The notes beneath the pieces were generated by a model that had not been told where the DNA came from, did not search any database, and was given only the letters and a program-made list of their open reading frames with translations. A stretch of 64,000 nt of DNA from Clostridium puniceum (GTDB lineage: Bacteria; Bacillota; Clostridia; Clostridiales; Clostridiaceae): positions 1-64,000 of the forward strand of contig NZ_LZZM01000105.1 in NCBI RefSeq assembly GCF_002006345.1, given 5' to 3'. Made by a program: the position numbers and the translations under genes. Below are positions 62,042 through 64,000 of the stretch, piece after piece (positions within the stretch are counted from its first letter, which is position 1; each line of letters begins with the position of its first letter).

Positions 62042-63034
62042 ATGAAATTAGGTATTGTTGGAGCAGGAATGATAGTAAAGGACTTATTATCAATAAGCTC
62101 AAATTTAAAAAACATCAAGTTTGTATCTATTTGTGGCACTGAGAGAAATAAAGAATCAATGAATCAATTAAAAAATGAATATGGAATTGAAAACATTTTT
62201 TATGATTATAATGAATTATTAAATGGTGATTTAGATGCAATTTATATTGGATTACCTAATAATCTACATTTTGAATTTGCTAAAAAAGCATTGGAAGCAA
62301 ATAAGAATGTTATCGTCGAAAAACCATTCACATCAACCTATAAAGAAGCATTAATTTTAAGTGATTTGGCTAAACAAAAGCAATTGTTTATTTTTGAAGC
62401 TATTACTAATCAATATCTTCCTAATTATAATAAAATAAAAGAGTTGCTTCCAACGCTGGGGAGTATTAAAATAGTTCAATGCAATTATTCTCAATATTCG
62501 AGTAGATATAATAGTTTTAAAGAAGGAAATGTATTACCGGCCTTTGATCCTAAATTCTCTGGTGGCGCATTAATGGATTTAAATATATATAACATTCATT
62601 ATGTGGTGGGGTTATTTGGAAAGCCTAAAAATGTTGAATATTATCCAAATGTTGAGAGAGGAATAGATACTTCTGGAATATTAATATTAGATTATGGAAC
62701 CTTTAAGTGTATTTGCATTGGAGCAAAAGATTGCAAGGCTCCTATTGCGAATAATATTCAAGGGGATAAGGGATGTATATATCAAGATACTCCAGCTAAT
62801 GTTTGTAAGAGATTTGAGTTATTAATGAATGATGGAACTAGTTCAAAAATAAATGAAAATAACTATGAACACAGAATGGTTAATGAATTTATTGAATTTG
62901 CTAATATGATTAAAAACAATGATTTAGAAAGATGCTACAAAATGTTAGAACACAGCTTAATAGTTAGTGAAGTACAAACAATTGCAAGACATAAAGGTGG
63001 AATTATATTCCCGGCAGATATTGATATAAAATAA
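62042..63034 (+). CDS. Gfo/Idh/MocA-family oxidoreductase 2
   Basis: 330 residues. L-G-I-V-G-A-G-M-I-V-K-D, I-Y-I-G-L-P-N-N-L-H-F-E-F-A and N-V-I-V-E-K-P-F near residue 95. Then S-G-G-A-L-M-D-L-N-I-Y-N-I-H-Y, the D-x-x-x-Y/H region of the active site. It is only distantly like oxidoreductase 1, so the two may act in sequence (oxidise, isomerise, reduce). AAGGAGG precedes the ATG. Last gene before a convergent terminator. Confidence 0.88.
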   Translation: MKLGIVGAGMIVKDLLSISSNLKNIKFVSICGTERNKESMNQLKNEYGIENIFYDYNELLNGDLDAIYIGLPNNLHFEFAKKALEANKNVIVEKPFTSTYKEALILSDLAKQKQLFIFEAITNQYLPNYNKIKELLPTLGSIKIVQCNYSQYSSRYNSFKEGNVLPAFDPKFSGGALMDLNIYNIHYVVGLFGKPKNVEYYPNVERGIDTSGILILDYGTFKCICIGAKDCKAPIANNIQGDKGCIYQDTPANVCKRFELLMNDGTSSKINENNYEHRMVNEFIEFANMIKNNDLERCYKMLEHSLIVSEVQTIARHKGGIIFPADIDIK

Positions 63035-63100
63035 ATTTTATAAATTAAATTTGAGAAGTGTTAGAAGTTGATGATTGTATTCTATAAATTAATGTAAAAG

Positions 63101-63139
63101 GAATGCAGCTTACTGCTTTAAAAGTAGTAAGTTGCATTC
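63101..63139. terminator. Bidirectional terminator between convergent genes
   Basis: GAATGCAGCTTACT pairs with AGTAAGTTGCATTC (one G-U pair). It ends the Gfo/Idh operon and the minus-strand DXS-like gene. Confidence 0.85.
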
Positions 63140-63154
63140 TATTGTTCAAACTGC

Positions 63155-64000
63155 TTATTTTAGGATACTAATGATATCTTCTACCATTTGCTCATCTGTA
63201 AGTCTATTTTTTTTCATAAGTTCCTTTGGAACATAACGATCTAGTAACTCTTTCTTGATACCATAATTTAATACCTTCACGTCAGAAGGACCATAATATC
63301 TTGCAATCTTTTCACCAAAGCCACCATCTAAAATGCCATCTTCAAGGGTAATTACAAGTTTATGCTCTTTTTTCAAGCTATCCAATAATTCTTCATCAAT
63401 ACCTGTGATATACTTTGGATTAATCAAAGTAGCTTCAATGCCATTTTCCTTTGAAAGTTTTGTTACAACATCTTGACCAAGCTGATAGAAATCTCCAAGT
63501 GCAATAACTGCAACATCTTTTCCTGTTTTTGTCACTTGATATTTATTCAATTTAGAATAATCTGTTGTATCTTCAATTCCACTTTCTATTACTCCCATTG
63601 CGGGAACACGAATAGCTACAGGATGAGCTTGTTGCTTCATTCCCCAATTAAGCATAGCAAAATATTCTTCCTTACAGGTTGGAGCAAGATATACCATATT
63701 TGGAATGTTACTCATCATACCAATATCATATAATCCAAGATGTGTTACATCATTCATTCCATAAACTGATGCTGCATTTACAAGTATTACTGCTGGATTA
63801 TTATTTATGCACAAATCCTGTGAAAGCTGGTCATATGTTCTTTGAAGAAATGTACTATATACTCCATAAACTGGTTTTCCCCCATTTGCTGCAATTCCTG
63901 ATGCTAAAGCAACAGCATGTTCTTCAGCAATACCAACATCCACAAATTGTTTACCAGCTTCCTTTCTTCTTTCTGGTACAAAACCAAGCACTGTTGGAGT
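63155..64000 (-). CDS. 1-deoxy-D-xylulose-5-phosphate synthase-like transketolase, C-terminal part (runs off window)
   Basis: The frame is open to the right edge, so only about 280 C-terminal residues are seen. F-V-D-V-G-I-A-E-E-H-A-V-A-L-A-S-G holds the glutamate that activates thiamine diphosphate; then Y-S-T-F-L-Q-R-T-Y-D-Q and the transketolase C-terminal domain (T-L-E-D-G-I-L-D-G-G-F-G). Where DXS has G-x-D-G-x-T-H-x-G this protein reads G-M-N-D-V-T-H-L-G, so it is a divergent DXS or another transketolase-type enzyme. Its location beside sugar genes hints at the latter. Confidence 0.75.
   Translation of the reverse strand, partial: TPTVLGFVPERRKEAGKQFVDVGIAEEHAVALASGIAANGGKPVYGVYSTFLQRTYDQLSQDLCINNNPAVILVNAASVYGMNDVTHLGLYDIGMMSNIPNMVYLAPTCKEEYFAMLNWGMKQQAHPVAIRVPAMGVIESGIEDTTDYSKLNKYQVTKTGKDVAVIALGDFYQLGQDVVTKLSKENGIEATLINPKYITGIDEELLDSLKKEHKLVITLEDGILDGGFGEKIARYYGPSDVKVLNYGIKKELLDRYVPKELMKKNRLTDEQMVEDIISILK

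Overview
The window is low-GC, AGA-rich Clostridium DNA. The secondary (isopropanol-type) alcohol dehydrogenase at 31.5 kb closely resembles the Clostridium beijerinckii enzyme as I remember it. Together with butyrate kinase, CtfAB-type CoA-transferase and an electron-bifurcating lactate dehydrogenase operon, it points to a butyrate- and solvent-forming saccharolytic Clostridium. No tRNA, rRNA or CRISPR array was seen.

Layout. 0-3.3 kb: the 3' tail of an IS30-type transposase abuts a 5'-truncated Rhs gene with a nuclease-like tip, a Syd/SUKH-type immunity gene, and a decayed second Rhs cassette. 3.5-9.9 kb: a GntR regulator, a perfect TGGTC-A-GACCA operator, a ruined membrane-protein gene, then larA-etfB-etfA-lctD (lactate racemase and bifurcating lactate dehydrogenase). 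10-20 kb: core genes recD2, a comFA-like gene, comFC, a raiA-motif ncRNA with its own terminator, hpf, secA, and prfB with its programmed +1 frameshift. 20-30.6 kb: a MarR regulator with identical palindromes in its promoter and before a nitroreductase, a VanR/VanS-like two-component pair, a CPBP-like protein without its histidines, a site-2 protease, an orphan sugar-binding protein and tex.

30.7-44.2 kb: two paralogous ~100-aa proteins flank the isopropanol dehydrogenase, a small ATC-hydrolase-family protein, an amino-acid ABC importer behind a cysteine-rich leader ORF, and a proC / ATC-hydrolase / proC-like block. I read the latter set as a candidate pathway for uptake and breakdown of cyclic cysteine derivatives (thiazoline or thiazolidine carboxylates); this is inference. 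An AraC regulator and a chemoreceptor follow.

44.5-58 kb: the most interesting region. Three near-identical sigma-54 promoters (TGGCATG-N4-TTGCT) precede butyrate kinase, the ctfAB-cupin-SDR-cyclase cluster and a TauE/SafE transporter. Matching inverted repeats (consensus ATACA-N4-TGTAT) lie 167-187 bp upstream of each promoter and again upstream of the sigma-54 activator gene. The SDR and cyclase fit phloroglucinol reductase and dihydrophloroglucinol cyclohydrolase. Nearby are a phloretin-hydrolase-like protein, an Fe-S/FMN/FAD ene-reductase and the corpse of a second ene-reductase. Together they suggest anaerobic breakdown of flavonoid A-rings to phloroglucinol and on to short-chain acids, with the CoA-transferase and butyrate kinase conserving energy.

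58.3-64 kb: a PRD-type regulator, two Gfo/Idh/MocA oxidoreductases around a divergent ribose-5-phosphate isomerase-like protein, and, convergent, a DXS-like transketolase fragment that runs off the window. This looks like a sugar or cyclitol pathway of unknown substrate.
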